Of a stretch of 64,000 bases of DNA, positions 1-11,971 are shown piece by piece. Below the pieces are notes generated by a model. The model was not told where the DNA came from. It searched no databases and worked only from the letters and a program-made list of their open reading frames with translations. Location: positions 744,001 to 808,000 of the forward strand of contig JAIUPT010000040.1 of NCBI GenBank assembly GCA_022315425.1. Reading direction: 5' to 3'. Both the position numbers and the translations under genes were made by a program. Source of the stretch: Pseudevernia furfuracea (taxonomy: Eukaryota; Ascomycota; Lecanoromycetes; Lecanorales; Parmeliaceae). Position 1 is the first letter of the stretch. Every line of letters starts with the position of its first letter.

Positions 1-167
1 CACGAAATGAGTTTCTAAGATAGGTACTTTACTAGGTCTTATGGTTAGGTTTTTGAATGAAGTTTGCTCCGAGTATAGTTTCAGCCACCCAAACCCACAA
101 CAACAATAGTTGACTCTGAGAATGACAAAGAAGTTACTCTGTGCGAAACAGCCCAATTCGGATTGAG

Positions 168-409
168 CGAGACGAGAGCCTAATTTCAAAAAGGTCTGGG
201 TCAAGCTTCTCGAAGAATTCAATAGTGCCTCGGCGACAGCAGGGACTGACATGCAGATGTTCTATGTCAATGCACGCAACGTGAAGGGAGACACAATCAA
301 CCTTGAAACTAGACTTGACTTGCTCAGGTTGTCAATTCTTCCGCCGCCTGTCCCTTGCTATCCACCATCCTTGCCTCTCTATTTTGGACGAGTCGCTGCG
401 TATATTTAG
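168..409 (+). other. Possible 3' coding fragment, unknown
   Basis: An open frame of about 80 codons runs from just after an in-frame TGA to a TAG at 407-409. It contains protein-like sequence (for example WVKLLEEF and FYVNARNVKG) that could be the last exon of a plus-strand gene starting left of the window. It overlaps the 3' end of the MTD1 gene on the other strand by about 78 bp. No family is recognised and the frame may be open by chance. Apart from this, nothing else is seen in the first 331 bases. Confidence 0.2.
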
Positions 410-1505
410 CCTGGATTCGGCGACTACATTCGAGTTTCCGCTCACCAGTAAATTTCGAAGCAGCATCACGATTGTGACCTTCCCGATTGCCGGAACGTAG
501 ATGGAGGCTTTGTCTTTGACATCGCCTTCGAAGTTCTTATTGTCGAGGTCAGTAAATTGATTTTTCAGCCATGGGGGACAGCCACAAACCTTCTCGGTCG
601 AGAAATTGATGCAAACAGCTCCCTCTCTGAGTAATTCGGTAGGAAGCTTGAAAGACTCTCCGGGTACGCCGCAGATAACTACGTCGCTGAGAGGCACGCA
701 ATTCTCCAACCCCCACCCTTCCTTTTCCATCACTTCGTGCCTGCTTTTCCTGATTCCTTGGCCTCGTGTGAATTCCTGTACCCCTGTAACATCTACGCTG
801 TACACACAGGCTCCGTCGTTGGCAAGCAAGGCAGCCAATGGGCGCCCGACGGTCTCACTTCTGTTGACGACAGTAATTGACCTACCGAATAGCCTATTCC
901 CGTACGGTAGGATGCTATTGTAAACCCTCAGGTAGTCCAGAATTTTTAAAACAGCGAGTGGCGTACATGGCAACAAACTCTTCTGACTCAGGTTTTTATC
1001 GAGAAAACGCTCATTGTGGTACAGCTTAAAGATATAGCGATGGCCGAGGCCCTCGACATCTTTGCTGACGTCTGTGACCTGCTGTAGATACTGGTCTTGA
1101 CGATTGCCAAAAATTGGATAGTACACAAGAATGCCATCTAAACTATCATCTTCGTTTGCTGCTAGAATATTGGCTTCGAGGTCTTCCCGATCAACTTCTC
1201 GAAGTTCAAAGTTGAAGCCGCTGAATCATCAATGTCAGAATATTTTCGAGGATACAAAGCGAACCAGCCAAATCTCTAAGCGAAGGTGGTACAAACATAT
1301 ATTCTCACTTTTCTCGACAGGTGCGGTCAGTCCACTCAGCGTATTTGCGAGCAGCGGGATCTGTGTTTGCAAGAAAGCCTACAAGCAACGGACTCCTTCC
1401 CAGCATCGAAAGACCCTCTGACACCTCAGTCAATAAACTCTTCGCCACTGTGCCGGCCAATACCACCTTACAAGATGTCGAGTCAGCTTTTTTGTCTGTA
1501 GCCAT
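332..1505 (-). CDS. mtd1: Methylenetetrahydrofolate dehydrogenase (NAD+), MTD1 family
   Basis: Cytosolic enzyme of one-carbon metabolism that oxidises 5,10-methylene-THF to 5,10-methenyl-THF with NAD+, feeding purine synthesis. Two exons, 1505-1309 and 1220-332, join in phase (AA+C) across an 88-bp GTGAGA...CAG intron and give 361 aa; yeast Mtd1 is about 320 aa, and the last ~30 residues here look like an extra tail. Support: the conserved YYPIFGNRQDQY segment near residue 97 and the Rossmann/cofactor stretch VVNRSETVGRPLAALLA at about residues 182-198. The start MATDKKAD is the first ATG that gives the family N-terminus. The ATG lies 192 bp from the divergent MMS19 start, so the two probably share a promoter. 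Family assignment is from sequence recognition; the symbol follows yeast. Confidence 0.9.
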
Positions 1506-1697
1506 AACGAACAACGAGCATGTAAACACTGAAGATTAAAGTCGACGAAGCGGGTACTCGTAGGGCTGCATGTCGATCCCTTTAAGCGAGCATCTCCATG
1601 ACGTTTGATAGACCATACTCCGTACTGTGATTTACACTACCTTCTTTGCCTCAAATCTCCAACCACTCGATTAAATGCACTCTTCACACAGCAGAAA
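1506..1697. promoter_or_regulatory. Short divergent promoter MTD1 / MMS19
   Basis: Only 192 bp separate the two start codons. A CRE-like TGACGT lies near 1599-1604 (within ccatgacgtttg). No clear TATA box is visible. That the region serves both genes is inferred from spacing alone. Confidence 0.5.
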
Positions 1698-4600
1698 ATG
1701 TCTAGTATTCAGCAGTATCTGCTTACAGTTCATGGTGACAAGGAAAAGGCACTACGTATAGCACAAGATACAGCGAAAAGTATGTTCCCCTATGCAATTG
1801 CGCGCAACCAAAGCTGATGTGTCTAGGGCTTGAGTCAAAGCAATTGACACTGATCGAGGCCGTCCAGTCTTTGGGCGAATATATCAATGATGAGGACGCT
1901 ATGATACGTGCTAGAGTGATCGACTACCTCTCCCAAGTCATCGGCCAATTAAGTCCTACATTTCTCTCACGGCAGCAAATACAAGTGCTCTGCCAGTTCC
2001 TTTGTGACCGCATCGAGGATGGAGATGCCGTCGGGGGCCTCAGAAAGCTTCAAGCTTTGGGGAGATTCAACAAGGATTTGACAGCGATGACCTTCAGAGC
2101 GTGAGTAAGTGGATTATCATGTCTTCCAGGACGTGAGGCATACGGACAAGGCTTCTCATGGTCAATGGCTTGCTTCAGTCGCCTGGCATTTCAAAAACCC
2201 TGACGTTGACTAACGTGCACGCAGAATGCTTGGCCATTTCCCGGACCTGCAGATCCGCCCACAAGCTCAAAGGCTACAGATACTGGAGCTGCTGAACGAT
2301 TTGATGTTGAAGCACCGAAATACGCTCAAAGAGCTGGGCAACGAGTCCATTGTTGGCATTACGGATCTTGTTAGTGGAGAGAAAGACCCAAGAAATCTGA
2401 TGGTCATTTTTTCGATACTTAAAGTCGTCATGGTAGAGTGGGATATAGCTGGGCATGCCGAAGTTCGTCTCACCTCGGTAAATTTTGGAAACTCGCTAAT
2501 TTTTGTCTAGACACTATTCGATTCGGTCTTCTGCTACTTCCCTATTACTTTTCGACCACCTCCAGATGATCCTTACGGTATTACTGCACAAGACCTTAAA
2601 AGTCGCCTGAGAGATTGCGTTGCTGCATCAGGGTACTTTGCACCCTACGCCTTTCCTCAATTAATTGATAAGCTCGACTCTACATCACCAAATGTCAAGG
2701 TAGGTGTAAGCCACTACTCTACAAAGTCACCATCTGACAAGCCACAGAAAGATGTTCTGCAAACAATCACAGCCTGTGCGTTGTCATATGGAATCACGAC
2801 CGTCTCAACCCATTCAATAACGCTATGGGACTCTCTAAAATTTGAAATCTTGAATGTTCAAGACGAAGACCTAGCAGGAGAGGCACTGATTTCATTGCAA
2901 GCTATAGCAATCAGACTTAGTCGAGGATTGGACTCCACGGACCCGAAGACGCCTTTGGCCAGGTACCTGAGACCGATCACGAAGGAGTGTAACGAACAGC
3001 TCCAAGAACCGCAGCATAAGCAAGCAAAACCCGCAGGCCAAATACTCAGTGCACTGGGTATAGCATCGCCAGTCACATTCTTCCTTATCGTCAAAGCCGT
3101 CATCCCTCCTTTGTTGACTCTTTACCAGGATGCCGACAGCATTGCAAAGCAAAGAGCGCTCTTGGAGGTACTGGTACAAATGTTTGATTCTGCAATTGCG
3201 TTGTACGGGACGCCAAGCGTACCAGCTCCAATGACGAAAGTAGAAAATCCTCTAGAACCATTCAAAGATCGGCTGTTTGAATTGAACAGTCAGGCTTTGA
3301 TGAGCAGTGCAGCAGATGAAGTATCATTCCGTGTGGTGGCACTCAAAGCTTTGCTACGTTTGTGCCTTCTTCGCAGATATCTGCAGAACAATGAGATTGG
3401 TATGGCTGTTCAATATTTTGATGAAATTGTCCTTTTGGAGGATCCAAGTGGAAAAGACGACCTCAAAAGAGAGGCAATCCAAGCCTTGGTTGAGCTTTCC
3501 AAGATCAAACCTAATCTTATCATGGACATCACATTTCCGGCGTTCATGGCCAAACTGCCTGACTCGAGCTCATCAGACGACCGGGACTATCTTATTACCT
3601 TGGAAGGCTTGGCACAGCTGAGTGTGGAGAGATATGTTGCTGATACGCTTATTCGACGACTGCTGAACAGATTGGACGTTGTGCTACAAAAGGAAGGGTC
3701 TTCGGCATATCCACAAGCAATCTTGTCCACTTTACAATATGTTCTCAGTCAACGAGCTCTTGATCAAGATCCCAATCTGAGCAGCTATCACGACAGGATA
3801 GTAGTTGGCCTCACTAGTCGAGTGGTGCTAGCAAGTATTGGCAAAGCCCCAACTACAGCGTTGAACGAGGAACCCACACTGGAGATATTGGGCCGTCTGG
3901 CCACGATGATTGTTCGTGCCCTAGATGAGCACAAACAGACATCCGTGGCGCTTCAGATTTACTCCTTGTTCGTGGACGAAGCCGATTTTGCTCCTGTTCC
4001 TTTCAGAGACAACATATCAAAGCTGCAAATGTCGACGATGATTCTTTCTACTTCCTTGATGGCAGGCGTGAGGCACTCGGTAGGTTGAAATCTTTGAACA
4101 GTGCTTGCAGTCACTTACAGAGATAGGTGTTCCTGCAATTTACAGATCCAAGCGTTGGCCCAATAAATAAAACACTTGCAGAGCTGGTCAGGCTAGCTTG
4201 CTCGGAGGACGTGCCGCTAATACGACAAGCCATTCTGAGGCAAATCGGTCTTTTGACAAACAAATTTCTATTGCCGCAGGACACGGATGCAGTCCTTGGA
4301 ATAATGAAAAACCTCATCCTGGGACTCTCTGAGACCACAAGTCCACCTAAATATGCGGTGCGAGTTGTGTTCTGGATCGCAAAAGGGCTCATTCTACGTC
4401 TTGCTCATACGGATCAGACACTGGAGCGCTTGCTGAACCTACTATCGGCCAGAGAATGCGGTATTGCATGTGCTCGTGGTTTTGGACTGCTTCTTGCGCC
4501 AGATGAGGTTCTTTCGAAAGAAAATGGTGCCAAAATCAGATTGCTTGCAAGGCAAAAGGCATTCAACATCTGTGTGCCTAATATCGCTAAAGATTTTCGA

Positions 4601-5065
4601 ACCGCGAATCCTGTAACGAAGTCAAATTACCTCATTGCGTTGTCGGGCATCCTGAAGCACATGCCTACCGAAGTCGTCATGCCAGAAATTGATAGCATTC
4701 TCCCACTCCTTCTGCAAAGTCTGGATCTCGAGGACTCTGACGTGAAAGCGGCCACTATACAGACTCTTACAGTCGTGAGCCAAGAGAACCCTAAAGCTGT
4801 CGAAGGGCACGTGGGCAGCCTGGTCAGCAGGCTTCTCAAATGCGTTACGTATCCCAAGGTCAATTCAGCCAATGTACGGCACAATGCGCTGCGTTGCTTG
4901 CGGATATTTCCTGGAAGGATAAAGGACAGCACTCTACTCCCTTACAAAAATGCAGTGACGAGAGGTCTACTGAACGTCCTAGATGACCCCAAGAGAATCG
5001 TTAGGAAGGAAGCCGTGGAATGTCGAGCGGCTTGGTTCAACATGGACGAACCTCAAAGCGATTGA
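1698..5065 (+). CDS. mms19: MMS19/Met18, cytosolic Fe-S targeting HEAT-repeat protein
   Basis: Large HEAT-repeat scaffold of the CIA targeting complex, which hands Fe-S clusters to DNA polymerases and helicases (XPD, for example); known from yeast Met18. Proposed exons are 1698-1779, 1827-2100, 2225-2462, 2511-2699, 2748-4079 and 4127-5065, about 1017 aa, the usual size. Hallmarks are the N-terminal LIEAVQSLGEYINDEDAMIR block, the MMS19 block FCYFPITFRPPPDDPYGIT and C-terminal HEAT helices with many Leu. The third intron is ambiguous: GTTCGT at 2463 gives a 48-bp intron, whereas GTAAAT at 2478 would leave only 33 bp; both keep the frame. It is divergent from MTD1 and followed in tandem by a CGFS glutaredoxin, another Fe-S factor. 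Confidence 0.93.
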
Positions 5066-5513
5066 ATTAGTCGTGCTGGCGAGGTATCATGTGTATCATG
5101 TCCCACATGTGACTGCGTATTGGGAGTAGAGTTCACATGAGGGATGTGTACAAGAGCTGAGATGGGACGTTTAGCTCCATCTCCGACTTGGATACCACCT
5201 TCGCTAGTTTGCTCGATACTTGCGGCAAAATAAAATACAGCTAGAGAATTTCATCCGCTAATGCGTTTTTGAACCGCCGATCGTCGGCAAGTGGCGTCAT
5301 CATCAACAGTGTAGATGTTGATAAATCTGTCTCTACTTGTACAACGTGTTGAGAAAGTACAACTCCTCTTCTGATTACTTGAAATTCTCAGAATTCAGTA
5401 ATTTTGTAGCTGCTGTCATTCAAGAAAAGGCTATTAAACAGATTGGAGTCGGCGACGACAACTCTGCGAACACTGGGCTCAAGGCCTTGAATTTCTTTTT
5501 CTCCATATCCATT
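5066..5513. other. Intergenic, MMS19 3' / glutaredoxin 5'
   Basis: About 450 bp without a supported gene. The frame of the glutaredoxin stays open upstream to 5337, but the codon there is TTG and the added residues do not resemble the family, so this is read as 5' leader. No other signal is seen. Confidence 0.5.
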
Positions 5514-6550
5514 ATGTCTACCATCACAGATATCATGGACGAACCCACTTTCCACTCACATGTTTCCTCCCTCCCATCAACCGCCCTAGCTGTCATTTCT
5601 TTCCACACGCCATGGGCAGCCCCTTGCAAACAGATGCATCTCATCCTGGAAACCCTCGCCTCATCCTATCCTCCACAATCACCACCAGTCATCTCGTTCT
5701 TCAGTCTTGATGCTGAGGCTCTGCCAGAAATATCTGAATCCTACGACGTCACAGCTGTACCCTTCCTAGTCCTTCAGCGAGATGGAAAGGTGCTCGAGAG
5801 TGTTAGTGGAAGCGAAGCTTCGAAGGTACGGGACGCGGTCGAACGCCATGCTGGAAAAGGGGGTAACACCGGGAAGCTTGGGCTGCCACCTGCGTTGGAC
5901 ACTATCCCAGTAGAAAATGGGGAAGATAAGGCTGCGCAGACGGAGAAGACCAAGAATCTGAGTAGCTATGCGCCGGATACTGGTGACGCTGCAACGGCGC
6001 CTGAAATGTCGTCCACGCAGGGCCAAAAGGAGGACTTGGATCAGAGGTTGGAAGAGCTGGTAAAGGCCGCGCCAGTCATGCTATTCATGAAGGGGACACC
6101 TAGCACACCGCAGTGCGGCTTCAGCAGACAATTGGTTGGCTTACTAAGGGAGAAGGGGGTTAGATACGGTTTCTTCAAGTGAGTGGTTTTCTAGTCATTG
6201 TGAGGTTCTGTATTCAAGTGCTGACTATTCACAGCATACTCGCAGATGAAGAAGTCAGACAAGGGTTGAAGGCTTGGGTAAGGTGGATGATATTGCTACT
6301 GTGGCATTAAGCTAACACACGAGTAGTCCGAATGGCCAACATTCCCACAGCTGTATCTCAAGGGAGAGCTCGTCGGTGGTCTTGACATAGTAAGTCCGAT
6401 AAACCTTTTTACGTCATGTCCGCTAATCTGAGTTAGGTGAAAGAAGAGCTGGACAGTGATCCGGACTTTTTCTCAGAATATCAAGCGGCAGCTAAAGGAC
6501 AAGGTGGTATGGCGGCGCCAGAAGCTCAGACGGAACCAATCAGTACTTGA
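5514..6550 (+). CDS. grx4: Monothiol CGFS glutaredoxin with N-terminal thioredoxin domain (Grx3/Grx4 type)
   Basis: Cytosolic/nuclear multidomain glutaredoxin that binds a bridging [2Fe-2S] cluster with glutathione and acts in iron trafficking and iron-responsive regulation (known for Grx3/4). Exons 5514-6178, 6235-6277, 6327-6389 and 6437-6550 give 294 aa. Residues 1-110 form a thioredoxin-like domain with WAAPC at 34-38, a monothiol variant of the classical motif. A low-complexity linker follows, then the glutaredoxin domain with KGTPSTPQCGFS, CGFS at 201-204. Splicing restores FNILADEEVRQGLK and WPTFPQLYLKGELVGG, both diagnostic of the family. Start MSTITDIMDE was chosen because the conserved domain begins there. 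Downstream neighbour of MMS19 on the same strand. Confidence 0.93.
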
Positions 6551-6951
6551 ACTGGTCGCGTTACTTGAGATTTGACGAGATCAAGCGTATATGAGGAGAA
6601 GGTATTGAGCTTTCATGTATTAAATACGGTGGCGGCAGCGCTGCGGATGTAGAAGAGTCAGACGAGACATTCAAATTACGCAATCCAAATTACGCAATCC
6701 TCAAAATTATAGAAAAAGGCTCAGCCGGTGTCACTGATGATATTCTTATTACCTCGAACTTTGAAGAAAGATACAAAACTTATTGGGTGGCAGACTCCAC
6801 CACTGGCCGCTCGGCGCTCGACATCGATCCTTTGCCGCAATAAGCGCGCTCATCGCTTGTTGAATGTTGACCATTGTTCTGAAATTCGAAGGTTCAAAGC
6901 GCAACTCCTGTTGAGGACGATGCTATTGGGCACTTGAGAGTGCATGGCTGG
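6551..6951. other. Intergenic upstream of the thiamine pyrophosphate carrier
   Basis: About 400 bp with no gene. An overlapping repeat (acgcaatccaaattacgcaatcc) sits near 6677-6702. No TATA box or known site is recognised. Confidence 0.4.
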
Positions 6952-8075
6952 ATGTCGGGAGGTCGGGAGCATCTTAAGGATGAAGTACGTATAACAATTT
7001 GACAGGAATTCGTCGATGCAATGCTCATCAATTGAACAGGGATCTCAACTGCAAGTAGTAGCGGCTGGGGCAATTGCGGGCCTTGTCTCAAGGTAGAGAC
7101 TTACGGACACCACGTTCGAAGTGGACCGGTAGCTGAATCGTACAGGTCCTGCATAGCCCCTCTTGATGTTCTCAAAATCCGGCTACAGCTTCAGATCCGT
7201 TCTCTTGCCGATCCGTTATTAAACCAGGACTCAGCAAGAACTGCACGTTATGGTATCGGCAATACATTCAAAAATATTCTTCGTGACGAAGGAGTCACAG
7301 TAGGTCTTGATCAAGGTGTGGAGAGCCCTGCCGGTCACTGACTTTACTTATGAACTAGGCTCTATGGAAGGGCAACGTCGCAGCCTCATTTCTTTACATA
7401 AACTATGGTGCCGTACAATTCTCAGTCTATCGTGCCATTACCACGATAATTCATCCTGTGGGCCTTTCAAATGAGGCCGAAGCCTTCATCTCCGGCGCTG
7501 TTGCCGGAGCATCAGCAACCACTTTCACTTACCCTTTGGACCTTCTTCGCACAAGGTTTGCTGCGCAAGGGCTAGATACGGTGTATGCCAGCTTGCGAGG
7601 CGGTATCCGCGATATCTGGTGTGAGGAGGGTCCAAAAGGATTCTTTCAAGGATTGGGAGCTGGAGTGGGCCAAGTCGTGCCTTACATGGGACTTTTTTTC
7701 AGCATTTATGAAGCCCTCCGATCACCACTGGCAATGCTATCTCTCCCCTTTGGATCCGGTGATGCGACTGCTGGCGTACTCGCTAGTGTGTCGGCTAAAA
7801 CAGGAGTGTTCCCATTGGACCTGATTAGGAAACGCCTGCAAGTACAAGGGCCGACGAGGGCGCGATACGTAGGAGGAACAATTCCGGTGTATGGGAAGGG
7901 AGTTTGGAAGACAGGGAAGAGTATTGTGGCGCGAGAGGGGTGGAGAGGGTTGTATCGCGGTCTGGGCGTAGGATTGGTCAAGTCTGCGCCAGCCAGTGCG
8001 ATCACAATGTGGACGTACGAGAGGGCTCTCAAGGTTTTGAAAGATATGGAGAAGCCTATTCAGAAGATGACATGA
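6952..8075 (+). CDS. tpc1: Mitochondrial thiamine pyrophosphate carrier (TPC1, SLC25 family)
   Basis: Inner-membrane carrier that imports thiamine pyrophosphate into the matrix (function known for yeast Tpc1). Exons 6952-6984, 7040-7092, 7146-7299 and 7359-8075 give 318 aa, the normal SLC25 length. All three mitochondrial-carrier repeats are present, with signatures APLDVLKIRL, YPLDLLRTRF and FPLDLIRKRL. The short first exon MSGGREHLKDE was preferred over the upstream ATG (6943) because it splices in frame into GSQLQVVAAGAIAGLVSR and matches the usual N-terminus. The substrate is inferred by overall resemblance; related nucleotide or CoA carriers are the alternative. Confidence 0.87.
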
Positions 8076-8249
8076 GATATGCTTACGGCGAATTTGACGG
8101 CTGCCGCACAATAAAATGGTTTCCTTTGAGCTTGAATCTTTGCTGGGTTCTGGCCCACACATGCCTTTCCGCAAAGGGATTTGTTGGTATGCACAAAAGC
8201 ACTATGTGGGCAATAATTGGACTAACGACCAAAAAAGCGGAACAGTCCC

Positions 8250-9260
8250 TCATCGATTACTGGGATTAACAAGATGTTGCAAAACCATTCTTAAGCGGTG
8301 AACCGCCGGGCCGTCTTGATAACATGTCCGGATCTCATTTGCTGCCTCCAACTCTTCGCAAGCCTCCTGCACCAAAGGCAGCATTTCGCCCCATACTTCA
8401 TCGTGGTACCTATCCAGTATGTCGACCCAAGGCTGGACCTCCCTAGGTCTCGGTTCCAGAAGATGTCCCCTTTCATGACTGTCTTTTTGAGACCCCAAAG
8501 ACGCATGACTCGAATTCCAAGGAGGGCTAAAGTCAGGCACAAGATCAAGAGGGTTTGATCGGTGTGAAGGATCCACGGATTTAGCTGACGGTTTCCCTGT
8601 TCGCAGTCTCTCATCATTTCGCTCTTTCCATCTGTCATCCTCTAGATCCAGGGTGCTGCTGGCCTCTTCGTCCACCTTGAATGCTGGGTCAGACAGTAGA
8701 GCTACGACAGCAGCGCCATCATTGTTTTGGTCCGCGCAATCTTCGTTCTTGCCCTGCGTTTTCCAGGTCTCCCTCTCTTGTACTCGGGACAGATTATCTT
8801 CTGCTATCCCCGAAGAAAACCCTGACTGCTGCTCACCGCTCAATGCAGGCCCGTCCCGCGCGAACCTGGACTCATGCTCAAGTTCGTTTAGCCCTGCGAG
8901 AAACTCATCGAATGCAAACTGACCATGAGGTTTGCCGAATTTGTCGCCCTTTGCATCCGAACGGAAGGTCTCGCCTTGGTCTAAAGTAGCTTGTCCATGT
9001 TGTGATGATGAGCGTAATGCCAAGGAAGACTCGCCCGTGCCTGTTGAGCTTGATGATGAACCGGCTTTGACATTGTCGGCATTGAGGGAAGCTAGGATTC
9101 CAGTGGTAGCTTTTGGTGAAGGTCGGTTGAACGTTTTTGTCAGCAGTCCAGACGCAGATTCTCCTAATCGTTGGGGCAAGGTAGCCGTCGCTTCTGATCC
9201 CTGGACGGATATCTGTGCTGATGCTTGTTTGGTATCAATCGCTCGCCTCTTCCGGTCCAT
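8250..9260 (-). CDS. Uncharacterised protein, single exon
   Basis: An uninterrupted frame of 336 aa starting MDRKRRAIDTKQ; the frame extends three codons further only with a TTG. The first ~130 residues are Ser/Thr/Gly rich and probably disordered. A short conserved-looking segment QFAFDEFLAGLNELEHESRF follows, and the C-terminal ~60 residues look folded and helical (PWVDILDRYHDEVWGEMLPL, then EACEELEAANEIR). Codon use and the preserved amphipathic C-terminus argue that it is real. No domain is recognised, and no signal peptide or membrane segment is visible. It converges on the thiamine carrier. Confidence 0.65.
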   Translation of the reverse strand: MDRKRRAIDTKQASAQISVQGSEATATLPQRLGESASGLLTKTFNRPSPKATTGILASLNADNVKAGSSSSSTGTGESSLALRSSSQHGQATLDQGETFRSDAKGDKFGKPHGQFAFDEFLAGLNELEHESRFARDGPALSGEQQSGFSSGIAEDNLSRVQERETWKTQGKNEDCADQNNDGAAVVALLSDPAFKVDEEASSTLDLEDDRWKERNDERLRTGKPSAKSVDPSHRSNPLDLVPDFSPPWNSSHASLGSQKDSHERGHLLEPRPREVQPWVDILDRYHDEVWGEMLPLVQEACEELEAANEIRTCYQDGPAVHRLRMVLQHLVNPSNR

Positions 9261-10072
9261 GGCTCCCAAGAAATTGATTTTTCAATGGGGATTCAATCTC
9301 ACAGATACAGAGAAGGTGTCCAACCCCCGCTTTCGGCCGGCTTCCCTTACGTATTATGAAGATTGAACATTCATGTGGGGAGGCTCCCTTATATTGTAGA
9401 TAAAATGATTGGAATCGTATTCTTAGGAAGCGACCGCTTCAATTACAGAGCTACTTGAAAAAAGTTGATAATCGATATAATAGAATTGTTGCTGTTAGTC
9501 AGGCTTCCAAAATGGTGAGAGGATTGAAGTGCCTGCAATACAAGGATTAGAAAGTGGAATGTACAGAGAGTATTTTGTACAGTTTACCACAAACCGAGGC
9601 TCTGCTCGACGGTGGCCTCAAAGGCTCAAAGTGACGCACTCTCGCACTCTCGCGGAAGCTGATGATCGGCCTTGGCGCTATCGTCCCGTTCACACCTCCA
9701 AACTCAACTGAGTCAACTCTCTGTTCATTCACTTTGTTGGCCACCTTGACCTACCTCCAAATTACAGCTACACCCGGATTTATGCAGGAACATGGTACTG
9801 CTTGACCATCTATATAGAAGGTTCAACACGGAACAATACTCGGCCTAGGCATTAGGCAAAATCATCACGCGCCCACCTTCCGCCTTAACACCTTCACATT
9901 CACTTCCTACCATCACCTGATACTGTTCCGCCAAATAAAAGCTGCAGCTGAAGGCAGCAAAGCGTTCTTGGAGACCAGAATATTCCTGGAGATCAGGTAC
10001 AGTGTCGCAGCATTGTGGAGGGTCGCAGTAATCAGTGCAGCTGCGGCGAGATTGTGAGGAGGATTCGAGAAC
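9261..10072. other. Intergenic, divergent region before PP2A B subunit
   Basis: About 810 bp between two divergent starts, with A/T-rich stretches around 9380-9500. Small open frames are present but none has protein-like composition. No regulatory site can be named. Confidence 0.4.
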
Positions 10073-11971
10073 ATGGTTGCTCCTGAAGAGCCCACTCAAC
10101 CAACATGGAAATTCACCCAGTAAGTATTCTAGCCCTTGGTACATGGTGTCGAAGTGATCCATTGTCCTCGCATGTTGTCTCTCGAGGCTCTGTGCTACGC
10201 GTTACACCCCAACGTTCGTGAACTATACTCTCGACGATGGAGAACATTCTGCCCAACAAAGCAAAGGATCCAGAACTTGGTCACTGGCTAAATTGTGGGT
10301 CTAGGTGTTTTGGCGACAAGGGCGACGTCGAGGACATAACCGAAGGTTGGCCCAAATTACATGTTGTGCCACCACTTGAACCAGGCTTGCTGACGTGATT
10401 GTTCCACACCAGCGGACATCATATCAACCGTAGAATTCGACCACACTGGCAATTATCTAGCAACTGGTGACAAGGGTGGACGCGTAGTACTCTTCGAAAG
10501 GAACGAATCGGTCCGTCACATCCCAAGCGCAGGCAATTCTCAAGCGTCTCCATGATGCGTTCAGAGTAGCTGACCGTTGGCAGAAGAAAACTTGCGAGTA
10601 CAAATTCCATACCGAGTTCCAGTCGCATGAGCCCGAGTTCGATTACTTGAAATCCTTGGAGATAGAGGAGAAAATCAACAAGATCAAGTGGTGCAGGAGA
10701 CAAAATGCCTCTCACTACCTCCTCTCAACAAACGATAAGACAATCAAGCTTTGGAAAGTCTTCGAGAAGTCGTTGAAGGTGGTGGCGGAAAACAATCTCT
10801 CACATGATATCACTCCGGGTGGTGCTATAGGAGGAGGTGGCGGCCCACCCCGACCGAATCCGAATGTCTCATTTCGTGATGCATCGTCACTCAAACTTCC
10901 TCGCCTTACACATCACGATACCGTTGTTGCTGCAGTCCCTCGTCGAAACTACGCAAATGCACATGCCTACCACATCAATAGCATATCCGTCAACAGCGAT
11001 GGAGAAACCTTTATCAGCAGTGATGATCTGCGTATAAACTTATGGAACCTCAACATACAAGACCAAAGCTTCAATATCGTCGACATCAAGCCTACTAATA
11101 TGGAGGAGCTGACCGAAGTGATCACCGCTGCCGAATTTCACCCACAAAGCTGCAATTGGTTCATGTATGCAAGTTCAAAGGGCACGATCAAGCTGGCTGA
11201 TATGCGTGAAAATGCTCTATGCGATCAGCACGCCAAACGTAGGTTCACAGGGTCATGTTAAGCTAGCGGGGAGCTAATGCGAAACAATTCAGAGTTCGAG
11301 CAAGAAGAAGACCCATCAGCGCGCTCCTTTTTTTCTGAGATTATATCATCGATCTCTGATGTGCGGTTCTCACACGATGGTCGCTATATTCTATCCCGCG
11401 ACTATCTGACTGTTAAGATCTGGGACGTCAATATGGAGCGGACCCCAGTCAAGACCATCCCAATTCACGAGCACCTTCGACCTCGTCTATGTGATACGTA
11501 TGAGAATGATAGTATCTTTGACAAGTTTGAGGTCGTTTTCTCTGGCGACGCCAAGAACGTAATGACGGGCAGCTACAACAACAATTTCATGATCTACCCG
11601 TCTGATCCAGAACGGGAGACGGAGGTCGTGCTTCAAGCTGACAAATCGGCTTTCAAGCAAAAGAAAATTGGTGTACCGACACCAATCAATTCATCTTCAA
11701 GCCCCACCAACGGGCCATCGAACAAGAAGGGCAACTCTAGGGCGGGCAGCCCAGCAGCAGGAGCAGGAGGCCAAGGGGGCCGAATGAAGAAGGAGACGGA
11801 TGCAGATCAGATTGACTTCAACAAGAAGATTCTGCACATGAGCTGGCATCCTTTTGAAGACAGTATAGCCATTGCAGCTACGAACAATGTAAGCAAAGGA
11901 CCCTCTTGGTTTGCTCTGCGCATGGAACACTAACGAAGTGAAAACAGCTTTTTGTATTCTCGGCATTGTAA
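10073..11971 (+). CDS. cdc55: PP2A regulatory B (PR55/Cdc55) subunit, WD40 protein
   Basis: Seven-bladed WD40 subunit that targets protein phosphatase 2A, acting in mitotic exit, morphogenesis and stress signalling. Six exons, 10073-10119, 10305-10345, 10413-10510, 10584-11238, 11293-11888 and 11948-11971, give 486 aa. Every junction restores family sequence: WKFTQCFGDKGDVEDITE, then EADIISTVEFD, KKTCEYKFHTEFQSHEPEFD, AKQFEQEEDPSARSFFSE and the invariant end NNLFVFSAL in an eight-codon last exon. A Ser/Gly-rich insert (about 50 residues, with SPTNGPSNKKGNS) lies before the final blade, as in other moulds. An in-frame ATG at 10240 is inside intron 1 and was rejected as the start. Confidence 0.95.

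Noticed and set aside
2478..2510. 33-bp intron in MMS19
   Set aside because: Shorter than workable introns here; the upstream GTTCGT donor gives 48 bp in the same phase.
5337..5513. 59-codon in-frame extension of the glutaredoxin
   Set aside because: It begins with TTG, has no ATG and does not resemble the family; the thioredoxin domain begins at the downstream ATG.
10240..10345. Alternative PP2A B start (MENILPNKAKD...)
   Set aside because: It lies inside the first intron; the spliced exon from 10073 gives the canonical WKFTQCFGDKG junction.
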